Source of the DNA: Kalaharituber pfeilii
Taxonomy: Eukaryota; Ascomycota; Pezizomycetes; Pezizales; Pezizaceae
DNA length: 64,000 bases
Direction of reading: 5' to 3'
Assembly (NCBI GenBank): GCA_015179045.1
Contig: WHUZ01000006.1
Location: 558,001 to 622,000 of the forward strand
A model generated the notes under the pieces. It saw nothing but the letters and a program-made list of their open reading frames with translations. It searched no databases and had not been told where the DNA came from. This document shows, piece after piece, positions 25,287-36,740 of this stretch. The position numbers and the translations under genes are program-made. Within the stretch, counting starts at the first letter, position 1; each line of letters starts with the position of its first letter.

Positions 25287-26192
25287 GTGAAGTTGGTGTA
25301 GATACTATAGTTGTTGGTCCTTTTGGAGACTGCCCGGGGCCCCACCTTTCTCCTGGCTACTAGCCCCCTTTATATAGTCTCCTCGAGCGTGGCGTTTCTT
25401 CTTTGCTTATGATATCTTTATATGCTTAACAATCAATGATTATACCATCGCTGTGGGTTGCCATTCGGTGGCACCCAGTCAGAGTCCGTTCAGCGCGAGC
25501 CTCTACAGTCACGAGGTTAATGCGCCCTGCCATAGCAAGTAGCGATAAGCGGAGTTACATCATCTTTTTTTTTTTTAAAAAAAAAAAGGTTGTTGCGTGG
25601 CCTTATTGACGTCATGTTACCATGTTCCTATTATCTCGTGCTTATATTATTTTTAGAGGCCTACTATACTAGTTAATAGAGCTCATTTTGTACTATAATA
25701 CTAGCAGTAACCCGCCTCCCGACCGGGAGGCGTGCTGCAGTGAGGGGCAGAGCATACCCGAGAGGCAGCTGCAGCGAGAGGTAGAGGATTACACTGTGCT
25801 TACAACAATGACCCGCCTTCAGACTGTGAGGCGCTTTTCAGTTTAGTGGGTTACTGTGAACTGACCTGCGCTTAGTGTAGCAGTTAACCTCTTGGTTAAC
25901 TTAGCGACATACTGAGTGTAGAATTGAGGCCTGAGTTCAATTCCTTCGGGAGGCGAATGATGGAAGAGGGTTGTCCGGCACCTTAGGGTGGTCTCGGTTT
26001 CGCAAACATATCTGGTAGGCTGCCTTGGTAGCTGAGGATCCCTGTTGCGAAACCGGTGTAAGTTGTTTTACTTTTCACATGATTTTTTTTTTTTTTTTCA
26101 ATTTATCAACTACTCTCACATGCAGTTGTATGGTATTTTTACATATAGTTTACCGTCTATGTGGCCTAGTATGTGGTTTATTCTGATTTTTA
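25287..26192. other. Spacer between NLR and Helitron
   Basis: Contains a T12A11 palindrome at 25565-25587, a G/C hairpin (CGCCTCCC..GGGAGGCG) near 25714-25733 with a degenerate second copy near 25811, and a segment at 25870-25960 with weak resemblance to a Pol III internal promoter (GAGTTCAATTCC near 25932). A T-run lies near 26083-26098. No gene is seen. Confidence 0.5.
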
Positions 26193-28819
26193 TTATGGAG
26201 TTAATAGAACTTCAGTATAGACAATGTTTTCTGTAGTTTCCGGACCATTTTCTGGCCATAAAACTGCTAAATTATTGACATTTGTTACACGTGATGGTGC
26301 AACATACAGCTGCCCATGTGTGAATGCGGACATCCTTAAGTCTACCCCGACAACCTGTAATGACTGGCCTTGACTTCTATTGACAGTGAGTGCAAAGCAC
26401 AGCCGAACTGGAAATTGCTTTCTTGTAAGAATAAATGGAAGTTCACCCTCTGTTGTAGATAGCTTAATACGTGGTATAAGGCAGCGTTGACCTTCAAAAT
26501 CACCTGTCAGAATTTGAGCCTCAATGCAACGATGTCCTAATTGTGTAATAGTTAAGCATGTACCATTGCATAAACCATGTTTAGAGTCTAAGTTTCGCAA
26601 TAAGATAATAGGTGCTCCTATCTTAAGATGTAGCTGTGATGGTGGTAATTCAGCAGGATTTAAACTTTGCAGATACTCTGCGGGATATATTGTTGAATCA
26701 ACTTGTAATGCTTTATCCTGCTGTTCAATACTATCAACTGCATAATAGGTTTTTTCTTCACCATATATACATGGTAGTAAGAGATCATTGAATTCTGCTA
26801 CGACATCATTCCGGAATGCAATGATAGCATAATCTTGAAATGCATTTAAGTTCATATGAGCAGTATCTAAAAGTACTGTAGAAAACACAGGTTCAGAAAG
26901 GTTAGTAGGAGAATTAAATGTATTTAGATAATGAGATAAGACCACATAGGCTCGGATTATATGGTAATTGAGCAAGCCAGGATGTAAATTCCGCATTTGT
27001 ACCATGTTGCTGTTGCAATCGCATATTTTGTGTTAAGAATAGCTGCTGTAGAAATGGCCATATGAATGCTAATTGTAAGCATACATTGACAATTGCAGCC
27101 CTATTTCCCTTTGGTACTACTGGTAAGATTTGTGCAAAATCTCCACCAAGTAGTATTGGAATATTTCCAAATAACGTATCTTCTGACATACTACAGATAT
27201 CATTCAATGTACGTGAAACTGCTTCAAAGCAATATTTGTGCTGCATAGGGACTTCATCCCAGATAATTAAGGTTGTCTGCCTAATTAGTTCTGCTAAGAA
27301 GGAGTTACGGCTGATTGCACATGTAGATGATTCATGTATTGCTAAAGGTATTCTGAAACGGGAATGGGCTGTACGGCCACCAGGTAACAGCTGAGCAGCA
27401 ACTCCTGTAGAAGCGACGCAAAGTACAATGTTACTCTTGGAGCGGAAGTAGTGGCATAATACTTGGTAAAGGAACGTCTTTCCTGTGCCACCAGGTCCTT
27501 GCAGAAAGAAACGGGCTGGTAACTTGTTTTCAACTGCATAAACAATAGTATCAAAAGCCTATTGCTGTTCTAAATTGAATTTTGCAGATCCTTCATGGTA
27601 TAGCCTTTCTTCTATTGCAGTATCATACTGTAGCTCATCTGCAATTAATGGGTTCTCATTAAATATATTCCACGGTAGCTGTGGTGAAGGTAATTCAAAA
27701 TCTGCTAAAGTATGTTCTTGATGCATCAGTATCTTATCAATTAGATATAGTCCATAGTCAAGATGTAAGAACTCAGAACATGAAGAATTTGGTGGAATAA
27801 TATTTGAATGTTGACTTAAGAAGAACCTCAAGTCATCACAAATATTGTCATGAAACCGCTCCCACAGAGCTTTAGGATTTGCTATATTTCCATGAAGCAA
27901 AGCAGTTGCAAATAATGTCCTAAGGGAGTGCCCACTTCCAAACAAACAGGCTTCTATGAAGCACTCATTCCATTCATTATCATCCTCCAACAACCCACGT
28001 GCCTGACATGCCTGACGGAAGGTTGAATACATAATATCCTGAACTGTTCGCAGCTCTTCGAAACTTCTTGCACCCCGAACAGCTGTTAGCAATAACCGCA
28101 AAAAGTATTTTTCACCCATAAATGGATTGCAGTGAAAAATACGGCCAATTGCGAAACCACGCTTCCTAGGAGTCCACTTCCGTAATGTTGGATTATAGAC
28201 GAAATGGGAAGGAAACTCTTGGTATAGATATTGCCGAGCTTCTGGGATCTCGGAATTGGCCTGAAAGTAAGCCATCAATGTTGACTGACTACTATTCAAC
28301 TTGTCCATCATGTTTTCCATTAGTATATCTTCTGCAAAATAGACAGGCTGTTCACCAGGAAGATGGATAGCTAAATGAATAACAGGAGGGAACTCTTCAT
28401 GTACACCGAACTCAAACAGACGCCATATAGCCTCTGTCGGTCCAATATACCGGCCCTGTAAGTATTGCTTGATCTCATCGAAATTGCTCTCCATATCAAC
28501 CTGCAATGTTGCCCTATCTGACCCCTTGTAGATATATTTGTGGATATATTTAGTAGCATGTATTGTAGCACATACCTCAACATTGATATGTGCTTTATAC
28601 CGCCAGGACAGATAAGGGCTGTATGGAACAATCCATCTATTATCACATTCGACATTTTGGTAGTGACCCGTACCGGTACTATCATTTATAGGGATAGTGA
28701 TAGTATTGCTAGTCTGCCGGCGTCGATAGAGTGGATAGCCATCTTCACGAATCAATGTTTGTTCCTGAAATGGACGCGGATATCCTTTCAAGCACTTTTT
28801 CACTGCAGCAACACTATGA

Positions 28820-28875
28820 GGAAAAGATGAAGAAGAAGAAAAAGAAGAAGAGGAAGAAGAGGAAGAAGATGCAGG
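28820..28875. repeat. (TTC)n microsatellite within the Helitron frame
   Basis: A GAA/TTC-rich microsatellite encodes a run of serines and phenylalanines on the minus strand between the NPNAP motif and KCLKGYPRPF of the Helitron protein, where the family normally has a short Cys-containing link. It looks like a slippage insertion. Confidence 0.8.
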
Positions 28876-29932
28876 CATTCATGGCGCGTTGGGATTATGA
28901 ACACCACATGGACCATGGACCATTGTGGAAGTAACAACATTCCAGAGCTCCTCACTCTGAATGCTATTTCTGTTAAGAATTTCGGCGGAGATTATCTCAT
29001 CTATTCGGTCTGCAGTGATATAACGATCATCTGGATGCAAGAACAGCAACAAATGCATGTACGGCAACCTGCTCGCTTCTGATACTCAATTGTCCAGACA
29101 CACCCTACATATCGCCCAAAGATATGCTAGTGTTTAATCTCGTAGAGCAATTGTTGCTGCTTCAAGTGAAATACTCTTGCAACCAAATCAGGGCGGTCCG
29201 TAGCAGTTTGCGTAGGAAGCAACTCGCGAGTAATCTCCTCCCATCTTGGATTAGCTGTAAAAGTCATAAAGAGTGAAGGGCGTCCAAAATGACGAACAAT
29301 GGCCATGGAATCCTGAAAGAGTTGTGTCATAAACCTATCTCCACCAGTATAGCTGCTAGGTAAAATAACACGACCGCCTAAGGCAGAGGTATCCATATCC
29401 TGCCTCAGGATTGCATCAGCTAAACCATTATACAACTCAGAGCGGATGTTTGACTGATGTGTACGTAGCCATGTAAGCTTATTTTGATCACACACAGCCC
29501 ATGCATCCACAACATATTGTTGAAACAGTCGCTGAGCCTGAAACAATGTATATGGTTCATTCCGCCGTATATGTAACCGGTAACGATAATGGGCTCGCTG
29601 GGAGAGACGTGTGCGCTGGCGATTCCCACACCTATTTTGCAGCTGCAAACCCCAATGCCAACCTGCCTCACCATGTGGGAAAAGAAGAACATAGTGTAAT
29701 GGCATGTATGCGGCATGGTTAGGATTGATAATGCTAAATTTTTCTGTTCCAGTTGCAGTACGGGAAGCCAAAACGATATCTCGGAACCCTTGAGCACCAT
29801 ATTCATCAGGATTGATAATAGCAACTTCATCACTGGTAGGTAAATTCTCACGCCGGGTATCTGCACCTATTTTTTTCCCACAGTCAGCAAATGGTTAGCA
29901 ACTTCATCATTTATGGGTGGAGAAATGTGAGT

Positions 29933-30044
29933 GAAGGAACGTAGCCGAAGGAACGTAGCCAGTGCAACATAGCCAGAGAAATGTAGCCAGAGGAACGTAG
30001 CTGAAGGAACATAGACGAAGGAACATAGATGGCGAAACATAGGC
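29933..30044. repeat. 14-bp minisatellite inside a Helitron intron
   Basis: Eight head-to-tail 14-mers (GAAGGAACGTAGCC and variants) fill most of the 189-bp intron at 30055-29867 of the Helitron gene. The intron has a GTAAGG donor and an AATAG acceptor on the minus strand, and splicing joins EKG to ADTRRENLPTSDEVA in frame. Confidence 0.85.
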
Positions 30045-30962
30045 AAGCACCTTACCTTTTTCCACGATCAACCGCATCTGTGGATTTAAGATCACCCTTG
30101 CCTCCTGATTACTCTGAGAAGCCTGATGCAAACGCTCCTTCGCAGTCAGATACATAGGGTAAAAGGGATTGACAATTTTTATCTCTTCAAATAGCAGCTG
30201 TAAGATGTTTGTATCAAGTGCTTCTTGCTGCAGGCCCTGTAAATGAGCTGCATACTCAGGATCATAGAAGTATAACTGTGAGAACTGTGGAACTGTGGTA
30301 GGCTGAGTAGCTAGATTCAAAGGGCGCTGAATATGATAAAGTTCATCATGGATCTGAAAACATTCAATACCATATGGCAAGGCTGTAAGGCGAGGATCAG
30401 GTTTATATTTGATTGATGTAAATGCAAGAGCAGTATTATACTTACGGATGTGCTTCCGAAAAGCCTTCGCCACGTTATCGGACCCATTAAATAATGTATG
30501 AAGAAGAGAAGGCAACTTTCTCAATGGCTGTAGCTGAATATCTCCTTCTTTACAACATGTTGTAAACCGTGTGTTCTGTAATGTAGACCGCTGTAAGCTT
30601 TCCCCCTTCCAATGTAGAGCCCCACATCGTAAACACTCAATATTCATCGAACCGAAATCCAACACCCGCCATTCTGAAGAAGCCGATATAAATGCTCGGA
30701 GAATGTCACTGGCAGCTAATGCTTGTGCAGCAGGTGCAGTAGTAGTAGAAGCTAACTGTGCTCTTTGGGCAGTTCTTCTTGCTCGGTACGATGCCTAAAT
30801 AGATATTAGTATAAGCTACACCTATATTATAGAAATAGGAACTCAAGTATATACCAAACATGTCTGACAACTCTTCCGGAAAGTGCGGCTGCGACCAGGT
30901 ACTACAGCAAATTCAGATATTGATTTCACCAGCTGACAACGTATGCAACGTGAAGTATCCAT

Positions 30963-33029
30963 AATATTGATATTGAAAATGGAGAATGAAGAAATGTGTA
31001 GGATGGAGAGAAACAAAGAATGGAAAAGCAGGATATAGATACTACTATTGCCACAATGTTGGTTACTGCTGAGAAAGGTAAGATACTATTGCATAGTCCA
31101 AGATGCAGCTACGCTACAGGAAGGAATCGCCGCAGTTGCCTAAGCCGAGAAGGAACTATGCTATAAGAAGGGACGATTGCTGGCATCCAACGTAATTGAT
31201 ATAATTAAGTGAGCGAAGAACATGTTTTTTTTTTTTGGTGCAGATATAGATGTTACTGTTGCCACAATGATGGTTGCGTAAGCCAAGTTGCAGCTATGCT
31301 ACAGGAAGGAATGATTGCTCCAGTGCTAGAACTATACTATCGCTAGACATAGTGTACTACTACTATCAAGCACGGTAATCCAGTACGTATAGTAGTAGCC
31401 AGTAGTATCCAGGATATTGTATAGTAAAACCGTCCACACGAATCGTGGTGTGTAAGCGGTGTGTACTGCGCGAACCGTTGTGTAAAAGTGGTGCTGTAAA
31501 AAGTGGCACTGTAGGGAGCAGTGCTCTATAGGAAACCAAGTATGTAGAGGCCGAAGTACAGGAAACGAAGGAGCAGGCGAAAATGCAGGCGGAAGTACTA
31601 GTACAGGCTGAAGTGGTGGCCAAAGTGCAGGCAGAAGTGCGGGCCGCATGGTTCACAAAAAAAAGCACCGAAGAGCAGCAGCTAGGGCGGACACTAAGCC
31701 AAGACACCCCAGCAGAACACAGTTGCGTAAGCCGAGAAAGAACTATGCTATAAGAATGGACAATTGCTGGCATCAAACGTAATTGCCATTAAGCGATTCA
31801 ATGAAGTTGTTTTCTGTAATGGTGCTGTGCTTTTTGTGGCTTTTCCAACAGTATCATACAGTCAGACCTTGCTATAATGAACCTCGCTATAGTGAATAAT
31901 GAACATACCACGCTCTCGGATTTTCATCCCCATACAATTTGACCTTGCTATAATGAAATCACACCAAATAGTGTAATGAAAAAAAATCTAGAGGAAGTTA
32001 TTTTTATCTACATACAAATTGTTCTTGCTATAATGAAAAGACACTAATGAAATTCATAGGGAACCCCCTGCTCCTGCCTTGCCTCCTGCGTACCAGTAAT
32101 TCCGAGCAGCCCAGCCAACAGCGCTAAGTGCTAGAGGTTGGTTTGAACCAGGTTGTGAGTGTCTGTTGCTTCCGGGTATGTTGCTAGTATGACTTTAAGG
32201 CGAGAGAAAGCTGCTGAAAGGTAGAAGCAAGCTCTGAAAGTTCTAGTGGCTGACGAAAAGTAGTGTGGCCCAGAGAAGAAACCGGCAAACTTTCCATATA
32301 ATACATGAGAGAATCAATAGACTGGATAGCCTCTGAGGTGCTAATGGGAGGGCGGGATAGAGACTCGGGTTCGGGATTTGATTCAGACTGGTGAAGGGTC
32401 TTCCACTTGTGCTTGTTGCATGTCTGCTATAAGTTCCGGAATACTAATAGCCTCTATAGAAATAGTGCTATCTGTTGCATCCTCATCATGAAATAGATAC
32501 TCATCTACCAAATCTTGAACCTGTCCAGAGTGACAACTATCCTGTATCAGACCATTGATGGTAACAAAGGTTCCAGTCTGTAGATGCTCAATATATTCCT
32601 CATATGATTGCCTTGCTAACTCACTAGTATTCAAAGATGAATGAATACCCGCTTGCTGCCAGCAATTAATGAATACGAAGCTTAATCTACTACTGATTTA
32701 CTTCTAATTTATATTCTTCTCCTACTACTACTACTCCTTACATTTCTATTTCTATTTCTATTCATCACGACTGCTACTATCCCATTTGAATTAATTTCTT
32801 AATGTAGCTATTTCCATTACTAGTAGATCGATACAGATGTTAACTGGTAGCGAAGTTCCCCTGGTCACTTAGTTGCCAAGACTACATGACTAATTTAGTA
32901 CAATTTTCTATCTCTTGGCGGGTGAAACTTCGCTAAATTCGATGCACTAGTTTCACTGTGTGGCGTCCAGCCAAGAGGGTCTGTATACTATCAAATTCCT
33001 GACCTCAAGTAGACTAATGGCCAGTGCAT
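30963..33029. other. Repeat-rich spacer with duplicated segments
   Basis: No gene is supported. A segment at 31136-31198 recurs at 31721-31784 with about five differences in 63 bp. T-runs occur near 31225. The frame around 31530-31700 gives a Gln/Val/Ala-rich helical pattern from a degenerate repeat. Pogo-like terminal sequence lies at 31857-32060. The minus-strand frame at 32383-32634 (83 codons, acidic) is unidentified. Confidence 0.5.
31857..32060. mobile_element. Pogo-like transposon terminus (fragment)
   Basis: Starts TACAGTCAGACCTTGCTATA, close to the termini of the palindromic MITE at 38135-38204, and repeats the motif CTTGCTATAATGAA three times within 180 bp. No matching inverted end was found nearby, so it is a fragment or a solo end. 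Confidence 0.55.
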
Positions 33030-33057
33030 ATATGGTGCTGTTGGTCAAGAAGGGACC
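33030..33057 (+). repeat. Left terminal inverted repeat of the DDE transposon
   Basis: 28 bp, exact inverted match to 35779-35806. Confidence 0.92.
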
Positions 33058-33347
33058 AGTTGTAAAATTCGCTGGCTTGCTGACTAATACGTCCAAATTA
33101 CCTTTGCCCCTCGGTTTGACCGGCCCCTTGGGTTGACCATCCTCCTGGATTGACCTCCCCTGATGCCAACGAACAATCAATCTGAGCAGATTCCGTTGCG
33201 ACAACGAAAACAGCTTTTTGACATCGGACAACTAGAGTGACGCTTCTAAGAGTGAGTCTATTCTGCTTCAGTGTTCCTTTCAATATGAAAAAATAATTGA
33301 CAACGCTATGATAGTTCTTCAAACGCTCAGCCAGTGTCAGTCATACG

Positions 33348-35503
33348 ATGGCTCGTCCCAGCAAGAAAAGAAGAGCTTGTCTACTTGCTTCAGTAGCTGC
33401 AGCTGCTATGAGGCAAACGAAGAAGAGAGCTATCACAATGGAAGCGGATACCCCTATTGCGGAGGTGGATACTCCTGTTGCAGAGGCGGATACCCCCATT
33501 GTATATAGTGAAAGTGAACAGTCTTTGGTAGATGAGTCTGAATGGGATCAAGAAGAGGAGGAACAAGATGATGAGCAGGATATTCAAGACTTGAGCATAA
33601 AAGTAGATGTTCATACGGAGTTGATGAGGAATATAATAGATGTAGACTTCTCTACCACCAGTTCAAATATCAACGTGGTGCACAAGTCTCTTGCCAAACA
33701 TTATGGCTGCATAAGAAAGCTCAACAAGATTTACAGCACTCCGCAATTGGCTGTCGCCCATTAACAGCTTACTTTCCTCCAGTGAATAGCTCGGAATCGG
33801 CAGCAGCAGATGAGGTTATACTGGAATCTAAGTCTACAATGGAAATGCGAGTGGAGACACTTTTAACTGGAATTCAAGAATTACGGCGAAAGTTCAAAAT
33901 AAAAAAAGAGATGATACCAGCAGGGCAAAACTACCAACGACACTTAGCAGTATTGCATTTTCTTCAACTTCAGCTTCGTCGCCCTCAGGAAACTCGCACC
34001 TCATTATCATTAATGACAGCTCATTCTTTCAATCGAGGAACAAAAATGGCAAAGCATTTGAGGCAGTGGGAACGGAATTGGCTTATTAGTCGACAAATTC
34101 CGGAGGGGTTTCAAGACTTACGAACTTCTCGATTTAGTTGGTTAGATGATGAAGGAGTTCAGCTGGCAGTTCGAAAACATATTGCTAGTGTGGGTGAAAG
34201 TCTTACTGCTCATAGCTTAGCAATGGCAGTTACTGAATATCTCAAGCTTGTTGGCGAAGAAGAAGATGATGGAATAGAGCTTGAGAATATACTTTCATCA
34301 AATACTACTGCCAAATCTCGGTCTATTAAAGTGTCTACAGCACGGCAGTGGTTGCGAAAGTTAGGATTTCGATGGCGAGATGTCAAAAAGGGTGCCTATA
34401 TTGATGGGCATGAGCGAGAAGATGTTGTGCGATACCGTCAAGAAGTTTTCTTACCTCGCTTTTTTGAACTATTACGTACCTCGATCAAATTCACTATTAC
34501 TTCAGGTTCTAATGAAAATAATTCTGAGAAGATTATTCAACAAGAACCAATCTTACCATTAGGTGAAAAGCCAAAGATTCTTGTTACACATGACGAGTCA
34601 ACCTTTAATGCAAATGATGGACGACGGCGGTTATGGATCCAAGGCAATGCACAACCCTTACGACAAAAGTCACGGGGAAAAGGAATTATGGTCTCAGAGT
34701 TCATGACACCGGCAGGTCGTTTACAGCATGATGGTAAATTTGCTACTGAATATCTTGAGTATGGAAAAGACAACTACTGGAATGGAGATAAAATGGTTGA
34801 GCATACAATCACTAAGGCAATTCCATTATTCGAAGCAGCATACCCAGGCAAGCAAGCAGTATTCCTATTTGATAATGCTTCAAATCATGCGGCTTTTGCA
34901 GAAGATGCTTTGGTAGTATCTCGGATGAATTTGAACCCTGGAGGTAAACAACCACGACTACGGGATGGATTTATTCATAGCAAACAACGCCCACAACCAA
35001 TGAATTTTCCTCCTGATCATCCAAATCCAGAATGGCGAAACCAACCAAAAGGAATTCGGGAGGTACTTAAAGAGCGTGGACTTTGGAGACATGGCATGCG
35101 CTTAGATTGTCCTGATAAGAAGTGTCTATCAGGTGTTCGTGATTGCTGTGCACGTCGGTGTTTAGGAATGGAACGTGATTTTTTGGAACAAAAGGGTCGT
35201 TTACAAGAGGAAATAGAAGCTCATGAACATTTGGTTTTATTTTATCCGCGTTTTCATTGTGAACTGAAGTTTATTGAATATTTTTGGGCGGCAGCGAAGC
35301 GTCATGCTCGCAATAATTGTGAGTATAGTATTGATGCTTTACGACTAACTATTCCCCGGAGTCTTAGTTCTGTTTCTGATATTACTATTAATCGCTTTTT
35401 TCATAAATGTCTACGCACTATGGAGGCCTATCAAGAGGGTTGTGGATATGGTACAAAAGAGTTTACAGAACGTGTATATAAAAGTCATCGAAAAATTCAG
35501 TAG
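33348..35503 (+). CDS. DDE-type transposase with a long Cys-containing insert
   Basis: ATG at 33348 opens a basic then acidic N-terminus. To reach the second frame, either a 41-bp intron (33675-33715, weak GTGGTG donor, ATAAG acceptor) or a one-base frameshift is needed; with the intron the protein is 704 aa. Conserved parts (numbered on 704 aa): helix-turn-helix-like VSTARQWLRKLGFRW at about 316-330; first Asp in THDESTFNAND at about 402; second Asp in FLFDNASNH at about 495; Glu in CELKFIEYFWAAAKRHAR at about 630. The spacing between the last two is about 134 residues and includes a Cys cluster (CPDKKC, CCARRC). The motifs resemble the IS630/Tc1-mariner type with an extended last interval, as in unnamed fungal DDE endonucleases. 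It would cut and integrate the element's ends. The protein looks functional if the first intron is real. Confidence 0.85.
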
Positions 35504-35778
35504 ATCATTTCTATATATAGCAATTTTCTGTTTTACACTAGTACTAATTCTACAATGTTGGCATTCTTGGCATGTAAAATTCAGGAGGCTCCTCATACAA
35601 AGTTCAAAATTTTCAATCTTAAATTTCTCAGTACTCACTAAATATTTTTTAATTCAGACATCGAAGAGTTGTAGAGCAGACAGAATAGTACATAATTACG
35701 GAGTTTAATTTTCAATCAGGTGTGGTTGTGTAATGAAATTATACTTCAAGTTTAAGTCCGTGATTTTGGTTGGTGGGG

Positions 35779-35806
35779 GGTCCCTTCTTGACCAACAGCA
35801 CCATAT
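35779..35806 (-). repeat. Right terminal inverted repeat of the DDE transposon
   Basis: 28 bp, exact inverted match to 33030-33057. Confidence 0.92.
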
Positions 35807-36740
35807 CTCAGGCACGGAAACAGCGCACATCTATTCAATGTCCTTGTATCTACTAGAACATTCTCGAAGTTATTTATTACAGTACTTGAAAAGAAGGTCA
35901 ATGCACTATCATGAATTTATGCAGCCGCTGGTAGAGTAGACATAGCTAAAGCATACTCGAGCAGCGAGCTATAAAGTACTACCATAGAATAACAATAGCA
36001 TAACTATTAGATGATGTAGTTAGTCCTAGCAGTCAATATAATATGGACTTATACAGTCTCATCAGTCTCGTAGTAGGCGAGTACAATCGCACAAGTCTAT
36101 CTTCTATATAGTACTGAGATAAAAGTTTTCGAGAATAACTTGGGCCTCCTCTCTTATCGGGCCAATAGATTTCTATACTTTGTAGCTATGACCTCTACAA
36201 GTCGCTTCTGATCAGCACTTTTAATAAAACTGTGCAAATCTCTGTCAACTTGAGTAAGTTGTCCCATCAAACTAATCAAAATAAAGATATCTATATAGTA
36301 CTGAGATAAAAGTTTTCGAGAATAACTTGGGCCTCCTCTCTTATCGGGCCAATAGATTTCTATACTTTGTAGCTATGACCTCTACAAGTCGCTTCTGATC
36401 AGCACTTTTAATAAAACTGTGCAAATCTCTGTCAACTTGAGTAAGTTGTCCCATCAAACTAATCAAAATAAAGATAGCTTGACTTCTATGATATTCTGCT
36501 GAATTAAGAATAAATCTATCTTAAAACTCCCTCCTCACCTTCACCCCTTTACAACTCCGCAATTTGACAATGCAAAGGTAAGAGTCACTTTTATTCCATT
36601 GGCACTACTATATTAATACTGAAAAAATTATAGGTTATCGGGTTGTACTTTAATAAACTTGCTACTTGAGAAACTTGAATGCTATGGTGGATAGCATAAT
36701 AGGTAAGTGAGAATGCACTATACGATGTCGTGATGAAGTC
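35807..36740. other. Spacer with a 187-bp tandem duplication
   Basis: A/T-rich spacer between two mobile elements. No gene is recognised. It holds the perfect duplication at 36103-36476. Confidence 0.6.
36103..36476. repeat. Perfect 187-bp tandem duplication
   Basis: 36103-36289 and 36290-36476 are identical throughout as read by eye. Either a very recent duplication or an assembly artefact. Confidence 0.92.

Larger units (their letters stand above)
26193..30962 (-). mobile_element. Helitron Rep-helicase gene, decayed
   Basis: Reads right to left. Exon 1 30962-30855 has a CxxC..CxxC finger (RCIRCQLV, KSCQTCL); a 60-bp intron follows; exon 2 is 30794-30056 (CLRCGALHW, CCKEGD); a 189-bp intron with a minisatellite follows; the remainder runs from 29866. 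The Rep region (YMPLHYVLLFPHGEAGWHW, AIVRHFGRPSLFMTFTANPRW) leads to the HUH site, which reads PYMHLLLFL, so the first His is Tyr. The two-tyrosine region KYIHKYIYKG is intact. The Pif1-like helicase follows: Walker A GPGGTGKT, WDEVPMQH, GGDFAQILP, TVNRSQGQSL. Lesions: TAG at 29129-29127, a 2-nt phase change near 29070, TGA at 28881-28879 at the expected NAPC cysteine, TAG at 27561-27559, and a phase change near 26935. An intact copy would drive rolling-circle transposition; this one cannot. Terminal TC/CTRR ends were not found with confidence. Confidence 0.9.
33030..35806 (+). mobile_element. DNA transposon with 28-bp TIRs, apparently complete
   Basis: A 28-bp sequence beginning ATATGGTGCTGTTGGTCAAG at 33030-33057 recurs as an exact reverse complement at 35779-35806. 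The 2777-bp interval contains one transposase gene in a sensible position. No clear target-site duplication is seen next to the TIRs: the flanks read 'ca' and TATA-like on the left and 'ctcagg' on the right. The element looks recent because the TIRs match perfectly and the long second reading frame is open. Confidence 0.85.
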
